Made by a program: the position numbers and the translations under genes. From Fidelibacterota bacterium (GTDB lineage: Bacteria; Fidelibacterota; BS150m-G59), in assembly GCA_016784265.1 (NCBI GenBank), contig JADHUZ010000002.1:1-21196 (forward strand): a DNA stretch of 21,196 bases, given 5' to 3'. Below the pieces are notes generated by a model, which saw only the letters and a list, made by a program, of their open reading frames with translations, was not told the origin of the DNA and did not search any database. Shown in pieces: positions 20,452 to 21,196 of this stretch. Position 1 is the stretch's first letter, and each line of letters opens with the position of its first letter.

Positions 20452-21196
20452 ATGAAAAAAACAATATTATTAATTGGTGTAATTTGCGTAATTAGTGGTT
20501 GGGCTTTTGCACAACAAATAACCAATATAACCCAAAAAATAGAAAACAGCAGAGTGGTAATACATTACGATTTAAGTGGTGATAAAGATGCAACTTACGA
20601 TATTTCTGTAACAGCATATAAGGAAAGCGGACCTTTGTTTATGGGTAGCACGATGACAGACGGTGGCACGATAATACCAACTGTGATTGCAGGCAGACTT
20701 GAAAACGTAAAGCCGGGCAAAGATCATTTTATCTGGTGGGAGCCCGTTTTAGAACTACGAGATTTACACGGCTGGACAATACAATTAGAAATAAAAGTAT
20801 TCGATATGGTTTTCGTAAAAGGTGGAACTTTCCAAATGGGCAGTAACAATGGAGACAGCGATGAAAAACCGATTCATACGGTAACAGTGAGTGATTTTTA
20901 TATGAGTGCCACAGAGGTAACCCAAAAACAATGGAAAGCGATAATGGGCAATAACCCGAGTAAATGGAAAGGAGATAATTTGCCGGTTGAAAGAGTAAGT
21001 TGGAACGATATTCAAGAGTTTTTAAAGAAGTTAAACAAGAAAACGGGTACGAGTTATAGATTACCCACAGAAGCAGAATGGGAATACGCCGCCCGCGGTG
21101 GAGTAGAGACGAACGGCCGTTCGTCTCAAACCAAATACGCAGGCAGCAACAACATAGACGAAGTAGCGTGGTATGGTGATAACAGCGGAAGTAAAA
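20452..21196 (+). CDS. Secreted FGE-sulfatase (SUMF1) domain protein, 5' part (runs off right edge)
   Basis: The frame opens at ATG 20452 (AAGGAAAAAT before it) and is still open at the window end after 248 codons. It begins with a signal peptide (MKKTILLIGVICVISGWAFAQ), then a beta-rich module (about 22-120: VVIHYDLSGD to IQLEIKVFD) related to the N-terminus of the protein at 14602. The FGE-sulfatase domain begins at MVFVKGGTFQMGSNNGDSDEKP, continues with FYMSATEVTQKQW, and has the hallmark YRLPTEAEWEYAARGG. True formylglycine-generating enzymes convert a sulfatase Cys to formylglycine, but most bacterial SUMF1-domain proteins are unproven, and the catalytic Cys region lies outside the window. 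The segment after AARGG carries VETNGRSSQT, encoded mostly by a perfect palindrome, where relatives usually have a shorter loop before KYAGSNN. Confidence 0.88.
   Translation, partial: MKKTILLIGVICVISGWAFAQQITNITQKIENSRVVIHYDLSGDKDATYDISVTAYKESGPLFMGSTMTDGGTIIPTVIAGRLENVKPGKDHFIWWEPVLELRDLHGWTIQLEIKVFDMVFVKGGTFQMGSNNGDSDEKPIHTVTVSDFYMSATEVTQKQWKAIMGNNPSKWKGDNLPVERVSWNDIQEFLKKLNKKTGTSYRLPTEAEWEYAARGGVETNGRSSQTKYAGSNNIDEVAWYGDNSGSK
21106..21127. repeat. Perfect 22-bp palindrome inside the FGE coding sequence, flanked by GTAG
   Basis: The arms GAGACGAACGG and CCGTTCGTCTC form a perfect palindrome with GTAG at its left foot (21103-21106). It lies in frame in the FGE-domain gene and encodes ETNGRSS, between two strongly conserved blocks (EYAARGG and KYAGSNN). 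Its form matches the GTAG-flanked palindrome at 19724-19747, so it looks like a REP-type element that landed in, and is tolerated by, a coding region. Confidence 0.75.

Noticed and set aside
20175..20525. Minus-strand open frame of about 116 residues across the hairpin array
   Set aside because: It merely translates the tandem repeats (identical peptide blocks), has no ribosome site and crosses the start of the FGE gene.

Overview
The window is an AT-rich stretch of a Gram-negative (diderm) bacterial genome. It carries Omp85-like and FadL/OMPP1-like outer-membrane barrels, a SprA-like giant surface protein, prolipoprotein diacylglyceryl transferase (Lgt), and at least five lipoprotein-type signal peptides. 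The mix of a SprA-like barrel, a PorV/OMPP1-like protein, secreted caspase/DUF4384/LPP20 proteins and a formylglycine-generating-enzyme (FGE) domain protein suggests the FCB superphylum (Bacteroidota/Ignavibacteria/Fibrobacterota/Cloacimonadota-like). The sequence alone does not fix the phylum. No rRNA, tRNA, CRISPR array or phage genes were seen.

Layout. (a) 1-7112, minus strand: a tightly packed operon read as lgt, a SprA-like surface protein broken by an in-frame TAA, an Omp85-like barrel, rnr (RNase R), and the start of a small lipoprotein that runs off the left edge. Neighbouring genes overlap or lie within a few bases. (b) 7113-7333: a divergent promoter region with a short perfect inverted repeat. 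(c) 7334-11771, plus strand: lepA, a stand-alone cyclic-nucleotide-binding domain protein, a YtcJ-like amidohydrolase and a CPBP-family membrane protease, closely spaced or overlapping. (d) 11888-14496: a lipoprotein with a very Tyr/Trp-rich middle, an OMPP1/FadL-like barrel and a Rossmann/DUF2520 oxidoreductase-like protein. (e) 14602-20068: a cell-envelope gene block. It holds a secreted barrel-type protein, an ASH plus tandem Ig-like repeat lipoprotein, a secreted caspase-like (C14) peptidase, a DUF4384 lipoprotein, an LPP20-type lipoprotein and a two-helix membrane protein. The first three are joined by 4-base ATGA overlaps. (f) 20069-20451: a repeat-rich intergenic region with covarying hairpins, a 99-bp-period tandem duplication and a vestigial copy of the next gene's start. 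(g) 20452-21196: the 5' part of a secreted FGE-sulfatase (SUMF1) domain protein that runs off the right edge.

How the genes may work together. Lgt lipidates the many lipoproteins made here. Block (e) to (g) looks like an envelope-located caspase module: the first and last proteins (14602, 20452) share an N-terminal module, and the caspase and two lipoproteins share an F-[QE]-E-M-E motif. That functional link is inference from synteny and motif sharing, and it is the best candidate here for an undescribed system. A second theme is small palindromic mobile-type repeats, including a GTAG-flanked perfect 22-bp palindrome that lies in frame inside the FGE coding sequence.
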